Below, one piece after another: positions 46,070 to 56,902 of a stretch of 64,000 nt of DNA. Source of the stretch: Synanceia verrucosa. Taxonomy: Eukaryota; Chordata; Actinopteri; Perciformes; Synanceiidae. Within the stretch, counting starts at the first letter, position 1; every line of letters starts with the position of its first letter. The position numbers and the translations under genes were made by a program. The notes below the pieces were generated by a model. It did not search any database, was not told where the DNA came from, and saw nothing but the letters and a program-made list of their open reading frames with translations. Where the stretch lies: NCBI GenBank assembly GCA_029721515.1, contig CM056554.1:26208236-26272235 (forward strand), given 5' to 3'.

Positions 46070-46390
46070 TCTTCATCCAACTGCAGTTGGTAGGCATGTA
46101 AAAGATCCAGTTTACGGAAAGATGTTCCTCCTGCTTATGTTGTGAACAGATCTTCAGTATTAGGTAGTGGATACTGTAAGTATGCTCTTCAATACATTGA
46201 TTCACACTGACCTTGTAGTCACCACATATCCTGATAGTTTTGTCAATGGGAGCTGCCCACTCAATTTTTTCGATCTTTGAAATCACTTCATCTCTCCAAC
46301 CTATCCAGCTCTCTCTCTACAGCTTCCCTCAGTGTATAAGGAACTGGGCGAGCCTTGCAGAAGATTGGTGTGGAATCAGGCTTAGTGTGG
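46070..46390 (-). pseudogene. Gypsy reverse transcriptase N-terminal part
   Basis: Pieces in two frames read CKARPVPYTLREAVERELDR and then EWAAPIDKTIRICGDYKVSV, matching Gypsy RT fingers. The YVDD-bearing palm and the RNase H are absent, because sequence jumps to the integrase region by about 46030. Confidence 0.75.
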
Positions 46391-46954
46391 ATTTTAGCTT
46401 TGAAGCCTTTGATACAGCCTTGGTCCTGAAAAAAAACTGCCTGATCTCTCTGTATCACTTTTTGTACTCATGTGTTACAATGCAATTTTGTTTGCACTTT
46501 GTGTACTGTGAAGATTTGTTTCGAATTCAGCTGTAGTTTTTTAGCCAGCTGCGGCCAATCAGAGCTGGTCTGCTTCTTTTTACAATGACCAGTGGGAGTG
46601 TCACTTGCTGGTCCTCATACTGTACTGGTAACATGATGTATCCTCGAACAGCAATCCTTTGGCCTGAATATGATTGTGAGCTTGAACGAACTTGTGAGCT
46701 GGTTTTAAGGGAAAATGGGTGAGGTTTGCCTGATAAAAGTTGTTAGAAACCAGAAACCAGTTGTCAGTAACATTGTGATTTACTTGTTTCCCAGTCCAAT
46801 GTTAACTCTGTAACCCTTTTCCCAGCTTGAAGTCAAATACACTGCATACAATCCAAAAAGTTCTGCCTCCTCACCATTTTTGGATGCAATCTCTTCAGGT
46901 CCAACATACTGAGTTGAAGATGTGCCTTTGGTATTCCTACATGCACAGGCAGGC

Positions 46955-47656
46955 ATGATACTTTTCACTCTTAAATCTGCAGTCACATGCTGAGTGTTTG
47001 TCACCACACCTGTAACATGTTTGCTTCACACCTGTGTCTCTTTTGGCTCATTTTTGTCCCTTTGCTTTGTTATTATTTCCCCTTTTGAACTGTCCTTTCC
47101 TTCCCTTCTGAGGAGAAGTGCTAACACTTGACAGGGCATTTACCTGATGAGGTCCACTGTGACCAGAAAACTCCATTGTATTTTTGGACACCAGTTCCAT
47201 TGAGACTGTGATCCCACAAGCACAGAGAAATGTGAGGTCCTTTTTGGATAACAGCCTGTGTTCCATTGCATCAGCACCTAGTCACAAAACAATCCCTCAG
47301 GGTCTCATCCAAGTACTGTCCAAAATTGCAAGTGGCTGACAACTGCCTCAAAGCTACCACATAATCAGAAACGTGTTCCCCTTCTTTCTGGAAACAAAAA
47401 TGCTCTGCTATCACAACTGGTGCTGGCTTGTAATAGCGCCCTCGTCAGAACATCATGTCCCAGCGTACTTGGCACTACCAGAGACACCAGATTTTTCAGC
47501 AGCTTATAAATGTCCAATAACAGAAAGGAAAACACACCCCTCCTTGTCGTCAGCAACCTCATTAACCAACATCGACTGCTCCAGATACTCCAGATATGAA
47601 TCAAAATCCTCCTTCAATTCATTATATTCATCCACATGACCCACTTGCATAGCCAT
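46955..47656 (-). pseudogene. Gypsy gag with zinc knuckle
   Basis: The start ATG at 47656 gives MAMQVGHVDEY. A short open run continues, then stops and frame changes appear. Near 46955-47015 the translation CYRCGDKHSACDC is the CxxC...KHxxxxC knuckle seen in one vertebrate Gypsy family. The MITE at 47666 has inserted nine bases upstream of the ATG. Confidence 0.7.
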
Positions 47657-47665
47657 GTTAGCATA

Positions 47666-47926
47666 CAGTTGTGGTCAAAAGTTTACATACACTTGTAAAG
47701 AACATAATGGCTCTTTTAAGTTTCCAGTTATTTATACAACTGATTTTTCTCTGATAGAGTAATTGGAACAGATACTTCATCATTTTCAGTTGACCCATAA
47801 TAAAGTCATAAAAGAACCAAATTTCATGAATGCTTTTATGACAAAGAAGTGTTGTAGAAATAACTGGAAACTCAACAGAGCCATGACATTATGTTCTTTA
47901 CAAGTCTAAACTTTTGGCCATGACTG
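47666..47926. mobile_element. MITE derived from the IR/DR Tc1-like element
   Basis: The 261-base element is flanked by TA and made almost only of the terminal repeats of the 22410-25824 element. It starts CAGTTGTGGTCAAAAGTTTA and ends GGCCATGACTG. It has no transposase and is inserted in the Gypsy leader. Confidence 0.88.
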
Positions 47927-48076
47927 TATCCGATGCTACTGCTATTCTGACAGGTGCCCGGTTCCTCCACGAAATACTTGTTATATGTGCACAGCCCTCC
48001 AATTTAGTCCTTTTCACGCAGTGGTCCTCTTTACTAATCAATAATCAGGCGAGGTGTTGAACTTTAACGTCTTTAC

Positions 48077-48431
48077 TTACAAGCAGACAGACAACTTGCC
48101 GTGAGGTTGATCAGGGTTGTATCAGTGACGTTTTTGAAAACGGGGACGTAAACCGGAGGGGCTCGTAGCCTGACAGTGTGAACACAAAAAATGGCCCCGT
48201 CCCAGCCTGGTTTGATAGTGTGAAACCGGATACTGACTGCTACACTGTTTGTTGTGTGTGCAGTGTTGTCTGTGCAACAAATAATGCTTGTGTGATCAGT
48301 GTGAAATAGTATCCCATCAGTCAGTGTGAGGGGATGATGGTGACCAATGTGGGTTAGCCTGTTTAAAGTTTGATAAACAGAGTTTGGTTTTGTTTGTTTT
48401 TTGTTGTTGTAAACAGAGAGACAACTGTTCA
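48077..48431. other. Sequence upstream of the Gypsy relic
   Basis: It includes at 48120-48230 the inverted copy of modules found at 44080-44200 and 43440-43470. The outer end of the 5' LTR could not be identified. Confidence 0.4.
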
Positions 48432-49395
48432 GGGGTGCGTTTCCCAAATAACGACGGAAGTTAGCATGAAACCACGGTAGTACGTAGAACGACTGAACTT
48501 CCCCTTTCTGACCGTTTCCCAAAAATCTCCACCTACCGTCGTACTATGTAAGTTGGAACAACGTTAGTTTGAACTTCCGTCGTCCGAAAGACGTAGTTTC
48601 CAGATGTTTCGGAAGCGTTCGGAGAGCACTCGGATGCATTCGTTGCTGAAAGCGTGTTGACGACAGAAGTTTTATTTCCATTAAGCCAGTGTGACATCTT
48701 TAGCAACTTTAGGAAACATTCATCAACATGATCACGTTCTCTACCCATTGAAAGCAAGAACTGAAGGCAGTTTGTTTCATAGAATCATAATAAACTGAAG
48801 ATATAGAATATATACATCTAGCCTATATATCCCTACAGCCCCAGTGATACTATGTGGTGGGATAGGACAGTGGTTAGAGTGTTGGTGCTGTAGTGTGTCA
48901 ACATGGCATTTAGTTAGACATGGGTTCAAATCCTTCTGAGGGCAATAAGATGTAGCTTAGAAAAATTTCTGACATTGTAATCGAGTTGTGTTTTGCAATA
49001 TTTGTGAAGATTTAACATCACTTGTTCATCAATTGTTGGTCACTACCTTATTCAATTGTTGGCTGCTTTAATGATGACTTATTTTCAGTTAGAAAGCTTA
49101 TGTGTAACTGTATGAGACACACTGTCATTTGCACCTGCACTGTAACTGTCAGACTTTCATATTTCTGTTTTTCTTTTTTATTTCATAGTTTATCAAAAAT
49201 TGCACCTTGTATTATTATCTATTATCATATTTTATCATAATCTGCACCTTGCATTCCTCTTATGTATCTATTACAGTATACAGTTTGGTACTTTATCTCT
49301 GATTTTATTTTTATCCTCCTGACCCCTGCATGTCACTGTGTGTTTCCATCTTTCAAGCTGCTGGAATTGTGAATTTCTCTGTGAGATGAATAAAG

Positions 49396-49432
<37 letters not shown>

Positions 49433-49916
49433 GTCTAATAATATAATATAATATAATTATTTAGTAGTAGGCTATTTACGTTGTAATTTGACACTTCTAG
49501 GGTGACACAAACATTTGTTTTTAAAACATAACTTGCATCTTTTCACCTCAACTGTGAGGTGAAAGTTAAAGTGACATCCTTCATTCATGCTGTAGGGGGA
49601 TCATGGATCACAGGGTGTCTAATCCTGACATTTCAAGCCCCAAGAAGAAGTAGAGGACATGACGTCACCTGAACGAACATTCAACGACAGCTCCATGCTA
49701 TTCGTTTGAACGACACATCTTTCTGATGCAACTCCTGATGCATCGTTCCAACTGAGCTTTTGGGAAACACGTACGTCGTTCAAACGTTAGTTGTAAACAT
49801 CGGAAGTTGCATCGTTTGGACGATGCTGTTGGGAAACACCTGCGTCGTAGATCCATCGTTCGAACGTAGGAAGTAGCTAACGAAGTTAGCAACGAACCTT
49901 TTGGGAAACGCACCCC
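48432..49916. mobile_element. Foldback/long-TIR element
   Basis: It starts GGGGTGCGTTTCCCAAA and ends with the exact complement. The subterminal zones (about 48450-48640 and 49680-49900) carry repeated words (TTTCCCAA, ACGACG, ACTTCC, GTTCG) in inverted orientation. The centre has no transposase and holds a SINE-like insert. No clear target duplication was seen. Confidence 0.7.
48860..49440 (+). mobile_element. Putative tRNA-headed SINE with retroelement tail
   Basis: The left part has A-box-like GACAGTGGTTAGAGTG and a perfect B-box GGTTCAAATCC at 48923-48933. The right end GTGAATTTCTCTGTGAGATG and AATAAAGTATCTATC repeats is a non-LTR-type tail. It lies inside the foldback element. Whether head and tail belong to a single element is not proven. 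Confidence 0.45.
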
Positions 49917-50559
49917 AGAGCACCATTATTTAGTGTACTAAACTAAAAAAAGTGTAAAAACTGTAAATACTGTTTACAAAAACTGTAAATAGTATCTCTT
50001 ATATTTTGTACTTTATTTTATTTGTGTTTTTATACTCATTTTCATCATATCTTATATTGATCACTCCTTCTTCAGATGCCTTCTGCAGACCATTGCTGGT
50101 GAACATAATAGTGTTTAGCAGCTTTGGTGGAGAACAAAAACAGAGCTAAAAGAGAGAGAATATTGGACTTATTGTACGTTCCTTAAGTGGACACAAACAC
50201 AAGACTCCTAATGAAGGATAATGTTTATCTGTAACTAAACGTGTCAATAAGCAACTGTTTCTTCATCGCTACATAAAATATGTGTCATATATGTGTCATA
50301 TTAATAATAATAATTGCATCTTAATAAAAAATGCCCAAATAATAAAAAATGACTTTGTCCTCTGTCTGTCATTAAGTTATACCTATACTCCCAAGGCTTC
50401 AACTTATTCTCCTCATTCTCCTCACACATTGTGCAGCAGCAACATGCCAGAGAAGAATTCCTTTCAATGAGGGAAATTTCACTCTGTAAGTATTTTTTAT
50501 TTTCAGTTGCACATTACACACAAGTTATGAAACAAACACATGCACATGCACTAGAGGAG
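49917..50559. other. Intergenic stretch
   Basis: AT-rich; nothing recognised. Confidence 0.5.
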
Positions 50560-50775
50560 AGTGAGGGGGGTGCCCCATATCCAGGAGCCCATATCCAGGC
50601 GCCCCTGGATATGGGACAGTTGGGGGTTGGGTGCCTTGCTCAACGGCACCTCGGCAGTGCAGGAGGAAGAACGGGCACCTCTCCAGCTACCAGTCAACAC
50701 TCCACACATGGTCCGACCTGGACTTGAACTGGACTCCCAGCCCAAGTCACTACAGACTGAGCTACTGCCGCCCCC
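50560..50775 (-). mobile_element. tRNA-derived SINE, second family
   Basis: The minus strand starts GGGGGCGGCAGTAGCTCAGT with A-box TAGCTCAGTCTG (50753-50764) and B-box AGTTCAAGTCC (50720-50730), a clear tRNA-like head. The tail side has CAACTGTCCCATATCCAGGG. This family differs from the four ATGG-tailed copies. Confidence 0.75.
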
Positions 50776-51299
50776 TGAAGTTGTGTGAACCTCTTGGGTC
50801 CTCAGCCTGAAATGAAAGCTGGCAAACTTTGTTCTGTTATAACTAAGCAGACGCTAACTCCCCTGCACATCTCTCATCTACTCTGAGCTGCTCTTTAAAA
50901 TCCCAGTGATGGATTACGCTTCCTTTAAATTGCAGCTGCTGGCGCTGACCCTTTGTTGTAGCAGACAGGCTAAACCGAGTGTAGCAGTAAAAGTTTCAAT
51001 AAATCCATCATAAAGTTCTAGTCTGCAATGCTCAGGTCTGATAAAATGTTTCCTTCATAGTTTAGTGATGCACACAATTTTTCCATAACCTGCTTTAAAA
51101 GTCCAAAAGATACAACATTAACTAGCAATAGTACTGATGGGCCCTCATACCCCCTGCTCCTGCAGTTGCTGATCTTGGTGATCGCAGGCCCCTAGACTCC
51201 CTATGTGTGATCTGTGTGCCTTACTTATGATGAACATACATACTAACACAAAACACTCTGATGAGGTTCTTACAGCATTTGCAAGGAGCAAGGAGTGTC

Positions 51300-51760
51300 C
51301 TGAAGCTACCTTGGCTGGGTGGGATTCAGTGGGCAACATGGGCTTCATTGAACAGACCCCACTGTTCAATGAAGCCCATACAGAAGTAACTTTCATTCTC
51401 TCCAATAGGGGGCAATACTGGTGGTTTGTATTGAAGTGTATGGAAAAATGACCCTTTCTCCCCTGCTGTATTATCATTGGAAACAGTGTAAACATGAGTT
51501 TATGATCTGATTGATTAGTTTAAATAATGTTATAATAACAGGATGTCCATTTCCTGAATTATGGTCAAATATATGGTGAAAAAAAAACACATAGCGCAGG
51601 AGCTGCTTTGGGGCGTGGCTACAGTGTGATTGACAGGTCTTTGCTGTCATTACATCCAGAAGAGGAGTAGTGCTGATGGTCTGAACTCTCAGCTCATGTT
51701 TCCTTCATCTGAAGAGACACTGGCACCGTTTACTGGTAAGTAACGTCATGTTGAGACATA
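51300..51760. repeat. Teleost dispersed repeat with a stem-loop
   Basis: Phrases such as CCAATAGGGGGCAATACTGG and GGGCGTGGCTACAGTGTGAT resemble a common teleost repeat. It contains a perfect 18-base inverted repeat, 51338-51355 and 51362-51379, with a 6-base loop. Confidence 0.5.
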
Positions 51761-52756
51761 ATTAGAATTCCAGTTAAAATCACAGTTCACATGAAATAGG
51801 GAGGCTCATTGCTAACCAAGCTAGCTTGCTAGTGCTAGCATTAGCTCAGTGGTTCTCAACTGGTCTCTTTCTGGGACCCACATTTCCCCATGGTCCTTAA
51901 CCCTTTAAGTCCTGAGCCTGTTTTGACCGTTTTTAATACTTTTGATTTTGTCTCTAAATACCACAAAAAATGTTTAACATGCCCATGCTTGGTATCTTTT
52001 TTTCAGCACAACTTCATCTATATGAAGAGATTATTATTATTATTATTATTATTTCACTATAACCTACTGTGGCAAGAGAGAGGATTTAGAAAAGTCTATA
52101 ACTTTAATGATTTTATATCTTTAACCAGACTGTTGCCAACGATGCCACCTGGGGAATTTCGCCCCAGGAAGTAGTTTTAGACCCACTATACCTTAAAGAC
52201 ACACAGATCCGTTTCACTCTAGGCAAAGACAAGTCCACTTGTAAAAGAGATGCATAGGCTTTATTACTTCTAATGAATAATAAAAAAAAGGATGACACAA
52301 TAAAACACCATTCACTCAGGGACAAACTAGTGGGAGAAAACAGGTACTGAGGCTTACCGGTGTGTAGGGAAGTAATGACTGGTGCAGGAACACTCAAGAG
52401 GAAGAGGGGGGGAATCCTGCCACCAGACCACCAGCACCACCACCGGGCCTCAGTAACTGAAACAAAAGAGAAACAGGGGGATTAGAAGGGTTTAACTAAC
52501 ACACAAACACATCAAAAGCACCAAAATCTAAACAAAGCAGACAGTTGGCAAACAACATAACTTAACAAACCAAACAAAAATAAACAGCCAACTACCAAAT
52601 CTAGAAAGAAATAACAAAAAAACAACAAAATAGCAAAATAGCAAAACTAAATAACAAACCACATAAGTAAACAGAATAAACAAAATAAACTATGTAAAGA
52701 AAACAAAAGTAACTAAACCAAAAGGTGTAACCCACTACTCAATTACCCATTCAAAA
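51761..52756. other. Intergenic stretch
   Basis: An (ATT)n run is at 52031-52052. The segment 52480-52740 is A-rich with many AACAAA words. No gene is recognised. Confidence 0.5.
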
Positions 52757-53085
52757 GTTATTGCTTTAAAGCAAGGTAAGATCAGTGCAAAATCTCTATA
52801 CCGATGCACGAGCAGCAACGGCAGGAAGCAGCGGAGAAGCAGCAGCAGGAAACAGTAGAAAACAAAAAGATTGTCAGTCATGCGACCCAGCTGATGCTGA
52901 CAATGTGTCACATTGGCACCAGCTACAGGGGACTACTGCTGCTTTGTCTTTTGTTTCGTTTTTGTTTTGTTTCTTTTTGTTTTCTACTGTTTCCTGCTGC
53001 TGCTCCTCCGCTGCTTCCTGCCGTTGCTGCTCGTGCATCGGTATAGAGATTTTGCACTGATCTTACCTTGCTTTAAAGCAATAAC
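52757..53085. repeat. Near-perfect inverted repeat with 113-bp arms
   Basis: The left arm 52757-52869 and the right arm 52973-53085 are reverse complements with one mismatch in 113 positions, around a 103-base spacer. Each arm has the 14-base palindrome TTGCTTTAAAGCAA near its outer end. The spacer itself starts ATTGTCAG and contains CTGACAAT, a smaller nested stem. There are no transposon termini I recognise. Transcribed RNA would form a long, stable hairpin. Confidence 0.93.
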
Positions 53086-53596
53086 GTCACTCGCGCACCG
53101 CCTACAGAGGGGATCTAAAGACCCGACAAAGTGGTAAATTCACAACAGAAACATGGAAACCAAAGTGAGGAATATCAGCAAGCTACGCACCAATAGCAAG
53201 GTCGGCTAATCATGACACATCCAAGGGAGGAAACAAGAGGATAGTGCACGGCTATCGATGTGTACCTACGGTCATGTTAGAATTAACTGCAGTCAATGGC
53301 AGCGATCCATAGTGCAGAGGGGAAGACACTCACCACAGCAGGCCATTGAGTAGCACACACAGGAGTCTGGGAAACACCAAATTAAAAGCTCCACGGTGCA
53401 ACCGAAAACTATTCCCCTGCCACAAGAGTCAGCGACAGCAGGTGAGCAGACAAACTGCATCAAGGGTCCGCTGCAAAAGCCCCGGCGCGGAAGTGATGTC
53501 ACCAGCCCGAGGAGCAGAGAGAGAGGACTGGCGACAGGGGAAATCGCCCCTTTAATAAGTCTACACCCCTAGTGGTTGGCCGTGGTGGTGCCACTT
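53086..53596. other. Intergenic stretch
   Basis: Fairly GC-balanced; no gene or repeat recognised. Confidence 0.4.
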
Positions 53597-54014
53597 AAGC
53601 CTGGTTTATGCTTCTGCGTCGCGGCGACAGCGTAGCTATGGCGTCGACGCGGACCCCTACGCGGACCCTATGCTGTAGCCTGACGCGCACCTCCAAAAAA
53701 TCCTGACTACGCGTCACGTCAACGCTTTGAGACGCGAACGGCAAGGACTGTGATTGGGCCGCTCAGAACGTAATTTCCGGCGGTTGCTTTTCCGGTCAAC
53801 AGCTCAACAACACCGCTAGTAGCGGAGTGGCACGAGCGGTACGGAATGGTCGGATAGACCACCTCCGCAAACGTCTTCTGTGCTTCAGAAGGCGGTGGCG
53901 GTGAATTGCAGAGCAACGCGTTCCCTCGACGCAGAGCTTCGAATGCTCAACGATGGCGTCGGGTCTACGCCGTGGCTCCGCCGTCGCTGCGATGCAGAGG
54001 CATAAACCAGGCTT
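53597..54014. mobile_element. CpG-rich MITE
   Basis: The perfect 15-base termini are AAGCCTGGTTTATGC and GCATAAACCAGGCTT. The 418-base body is rich in CGACG words and has no open frame of interest. It resembles an abundant fish MITE whose ends read 'CCTGGTTTATGCTTCTGCGTC'. Confidence 0.8.
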
Positions 54015-54835
54015 GACAGCCCACAGATCTCTATACTGCTACACTACTTCATTAACATATTGGGCCAAAAAATAATCAAATTTGAATTGAATAAAAAATT
54101 GTATTTATTACAATAAAAACCACAAACATGCTCAAGCAACCATTTTGGAACTTGAAAAACTAAATATAGGTTGCTAATATAAACAAAAACTTTAAAGCTT
54201 TAAATCTTTTACATAAATACCCCAGTTTTATTAAGTAAAGTGCATTTCAGAGCACATGAACTAAGGATGACAACTACTAAAGTTGCATATACAGAAAATA
54301 TCAATGTTATTATCCTCAGTGAACAAAAAGCCACATTTCAAATAGTCCAAGTCGTATTTATGCTTTGCCATCTTACCGCCTCCTCGCAACACACACTGAG
54401 TGTCAAGTACCTTGGCTACTGAGCCTAGGCACCTGTAAATGTATGCGTGCCTCACAAAATAAGCTATTTTTCAAAATAAAAGACATGTCAAACGCACATT
54501 AAATATTTACATTTTTGATCAGCTGTTCGCGACAAAACCAGAACATGTCAATAGCGGTTGCTATGTTATTTTCGCAAACAAATACAAAATACAGGTAGAT
54601 TTGTTTGTTTTATTTCAAACATGCACATTTTTAACATCTTAAGAAGACATTTCCTTGCAAAATAAAGTAGGCTGATGTAAAACTTGAAACACGTGGCATA
54701 AATATTGAGCAGGTAGGCCTACTTCTGTTAAGATATTCAGGGGGAGAAATTTTAAGACAATGAAGACACATAGGATAAGCCCCTAGTGGGTGGGCCACGG
54801 CAGTACGGATGCAGGGCTGCGATGGAGAATAACGG
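54015..54835. other. Intergenic stretch
   Basis: AT-rich; nothing recognised. Confidence 0.5.
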
Positions 54836-56465
54836 GGCCGGCCCCACAGACTGTAAAAAGAATGGACGTAGCACCCGTGACGTCACCCATTGGTTTGGGG
54901 GAGTCTGTTTTGTGCTCCTATCATGGGCATTTGAACTGCACCATCTTGGATTTCAGTGGGCGTGTACCTTCCATATTTGGAAGAGAAGCGGTAACTTTAC
55001 GGGTCAGCCAGCCGAGATCCTGAACTCGAATTAACTGTGCCAGACTGAGCTAGCCTAAGGCTATTCAGCTAGGCTAGGCTAACAAGCAACTAACAGCATC
55101 AAAAACAGATCGTAATGCTGCTGCTGTGTTTTAAAAATCACCTTTTCAGATTGAGAGTTTTTCGGTGGAGCTGCAGGGTTTGGTGGAGTTGTGGGGGAAA
55201 ATTCATTTGTACTATTTAACTGTGAAACGATCGTTCAATGTTATTTACCGGGTTTCGACACTGCCTCCATCCACGAATGTTATCCAGCACAGCAGCACAC
55301 AAACAACAGCAGGCGCTTTCTGACGGAGCATCTCTGTCCATGCAATGTCGGACTTTTCAAACAGAACAATCATACGAAATAAGGTTGTATTCCTGCATGA
55401 AACACTCAACATGTTCTGGTCATTTGTCTGTATCAGCAGGGACCATGAGTCAACAATAAAGTCATTATAAGCCAGCGGCAAAATATGCTGATACATGCCA
55501 ATAAGTACCAACATCCAGGTAAAATCTATTTTATCCAGTCTATGGGTAAAATAGTACTAGATATTTACACACTGAAAAAAATACAACACAGAATCTTTTG
55601 ATGGTTGGTTAGTACAATCAACAGCACAACTTGCCACCCATCCATCCATCCATCCATTTTCTACCTCTTATCCTCACATAGGCTCGTGGGGGGGCTGGAG
55701 CCTATCCCAGCTGTCTTAGGGTGAAAGACAGGGTACACCCTGAACAAGTCTCCAGTTCATCACAGGACACATAGAGACAGACAACCACTCACACTCACAT
55801 TCACACCTATGATCAATTTAAATTAACCAATTAACCTAATCCCCATGCATGTTTTTGGATGATGGGAGGAAGCGTGACTATCCGAACCCACGCAGACACG
55901 GGGAGAACATGCAAACTCCACACAAAAAGGCCCCGGGCTGGGAATCGGGTACCTTCTTACTGTGAGGCGACAGTGCTAACCACTGCACCACCGTGCCACC
56001 CACAACATGTCATATTGCTAGAAAAAACTACACGAAAATAGGCAAAAAAACATGGACACTGCAGTGCCTATTAACCGCTGGCTGTAGCTGCGGACCTCTG
56101 GGTGTAGCCTACCCTAGCCTAGCTTAGCCAATGCTTTAGCAAACAGCTCACTGCCGGTAGCTGTCTATCAACCGGTCATTCAACGTATCCATGCCCTAAT
56201 TTATGCAAGAATTTTAAGCTGAAATAACACTAAAACTGTTGTGGTAAAAAAAAAAAAATCACCCCCCCACAAGTGTTCACGGAGGTGGAAACTATCGGTA
56301 GAGACCAAAAAAGTAAAATGTACCAGGCTGTAAATATGTTTTTTTAAAGCTGTAAAGTCGGCTATTTTAACATGGCGGTCAATGGAGAGTTGCTCACTTC
56401 CGGAGCCAGCCCCCAGCGGCCAGACGGGACCTACAGCTTTTTGAATGCGGAAGTGGTCCTCACTT
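54836..56465. repeat. Teleost repeat with SINE insertion
   Basis: The left part (GACTGTAAAAAGAATGGACG and ACCCGTGACGTCACCCATTG) and the right part (ATGGCGGTCAATGGAGAG, CTTCCGGAGCCAGCCCCCAG) are the two ends of a dispersed teleost repeat as I recall it. The ends and duplication were not resolved. SINE copy 4 lies inside. Confidence 0.45.
55637..56000 (-). mobile_element. tRNA-derived SINE, copy 4
   Basis: Same family and strand as copies 1 and 3. The flanks CACAACTTGCCA (55625-55636) and CACAACATGTCA (56001-56012) agree at 10 of 12 bases, a probable aged target duplication. There is a small deletion near 55872. Confidence 0.8.
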
Positions 56466-56902
56466 GGAGAACACACAACTCCCCCTTTGGCTGGCCCAGG
56501 AGACAGCGCAGCCCTTCTGGCATCTGCTTGAATGCCAAACTGGCCAGTCTGTCCCTGGCCACTGGTGAGCTAAGGCAGAACAGCCCACTGTGTAATTAAA
56601 AAAAAAGAAAACAAAAAATCTCAGACAAGGAAATGAAAAGCCCGACACGTGATGGTGCACAGATCATCCCACCCAGAACATGGACAACCAAATCCCCCAG
56701 ATAGGCTGTGCGACTCAAAATCAATGACAAACACAAAACAGACCCCACTGATGCAGAACACACTGACGCTAACATCCCCCATCGGGCCAACCCAAGCTGT
56801 GCATCCACCCATCCGCAGGGTCACAATTTTGCATTCAATCAACACACCAGCCCACCCATCACCGACCAGAAGACCCCTTTTCTTCGTTTGGGAATATCCC
56901 CA
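56466..56902. other. Intergenic stretch
   Basis: Nothing recognised. Confidence 0.4.

Larger units (their letters stand above)
43719..48076 (-). mobile_element. Gypsy LTR retrotransposon, decayed
   Basis: On the minus strand the order is 5' LTR remnant, gag, zinc knuckle, RT start, a gap, integrase, polypurine tract and 3' LTR. The words TCAATAATCAGG-GAGGTG-TGAACTT occur both at about 43747 and 48033, giving the LTR pair. The middle of the RT and the RNase H are missing and frames are broken throughout. A Tc1-derived MITE sits directly upstream of the gag ATG. Confidence 0.8.

Noticed and set aside
52785..53137. Cys- and Leu-rich frames in the 113-bp-arm palindrome
   Set aside because: They are low-complexity translations of CTGCTG and TTTTGTTT runs. 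The DNA structure, not the protein, is the signal.
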